Assembly (NCBI GenBank): GCA_026989715.1 | Contig: JALSIU010000239.1 | Coordinates: 1 to 14,947, forward strand | Length of the DNA: 14,947 nt | From: Methylomonas sp. | GTDB lineage: Bacteria > Pseudomonadota > Gammaproteobacteria > Methylococcales > Methylomonadaceae | Direction of reading: 5' to 3' | Part shown: positions 14,942 to 14,947 of the stretch, in pieces | How the letters are laid out: each line of letters begins with the position of its first letter | Numbering within the stretch: the first letter of the stretch is position 1 | Notes under the pieces: model-generated | Databases searched by the model: none | Seen by the model: the letters and a program-made list of their open reading frames with translations, nothing else | Told to the model about the DNA's origin: nothing | Made by a program: the position numbers and the translations under genes

Positions 14942-14947
14942 GTGAGT
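14942..14947 (+). CDS. Possible start of a downstream gene (GTG start), cut by window edge
   Basis: AGGGAG at 14931-14936 is a strong ribosome site, and a GTG followed by AGT stands six bases later at the very end of the window. The pckA stop is 39 bases upstream on the same strand. Only two codons are visible, so nothing can be said of the product. Confidence 0.4.

Noticed and set aside
1..14947. CRISPR array, insertion sequence, prophage, toxin-antitoxin pair or defence system
   Set aside because: No regular spaced repeats, transposase motifs, integrase or paired small genes were seen; the PIN domain is part of the large PhoH protein and not a VapC toxin.
1..14947. tRNA or rRNA genes
   Set aside because: No tRNA-like cloverleaf with a TTCGA-type arm or rRNA core sequence was recognised in the intergenic regions.

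Overview
The window looks like an ordinary chromosomal stretch of an AT-leaning gammaproteobacterium. This rests on a YcgN-type cysteine-cluster protein, an MsrA of the long E. coli type with its ALPGRN motif, an ATP-type PEP carboxykinase, and a bcp-phoH pair. Base composition and codon use look even throughout. I see no insertion sequence, phage gene, CRISPR array, tRNA or rRNA. I cannot name the genus from sequence alone.

Layout, left to right. (1) Positions 1-1375, minus strand: bcp (peroxiredoxin) followed with a 4-bp overlap by a PIN-PhoH ATPase gene cut by the window edge. (2) 1668-3137, plus: a single-pass membrane protein with a very acidic repeated cytoplasmic half and a periplasmic SPOR domain. 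It is convergent with ycgN (3156-3587, minus). (3) 3783-7269, plus: a complete dTDP-L-rhamnose set in the order rfbA-rfbC-rfbD-rfbB, enough to turn glucose-1-phosphate and dTTP into dTDP-L-rhamnose. No glycosyltransferase or O-antigen export gene is in view. (4) 7298-10398, minus: msrA, a GCS2-like carboxylate-amine ligase, and an AstE/AspA-type zinc hydrolase. The last two are 4 nt apart and look like a make-and-break pair for an amide bond on an unknown metabolite. (5) 10545-12311, plus: a membrane-anchored PAS-GGDEF-EAL protein with apparently intact cyclase, phosphodiesterase and inhibitory-site motifs, divergent from msrA. (6) 12319-13083, minus: an inositol-monophosphatase-family enzyme. 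(7) 13322-14902, plus: pckA with a promoter-like sequence and a perfect 8-bp-stem inverted repeat in its leader. The last six bases may start another gene.

Most genes are housekeeping or metabolic. The least understood parts are the ligase/hydrolase pair and the repeated acidic segment of the SPOR protein. The regulatory details most worth checking are the pckA leader repeat, the promoter-like sequence just before rfbB, and the divergent msrA/GGDEF-EAL region. Three convergent gene pairs end within 7-28 bp of each other without a visible intrinsic terminator. Nothing here convincingly shows a wholly new multi-gene system; the ligase/hydrolase pair comes closest.
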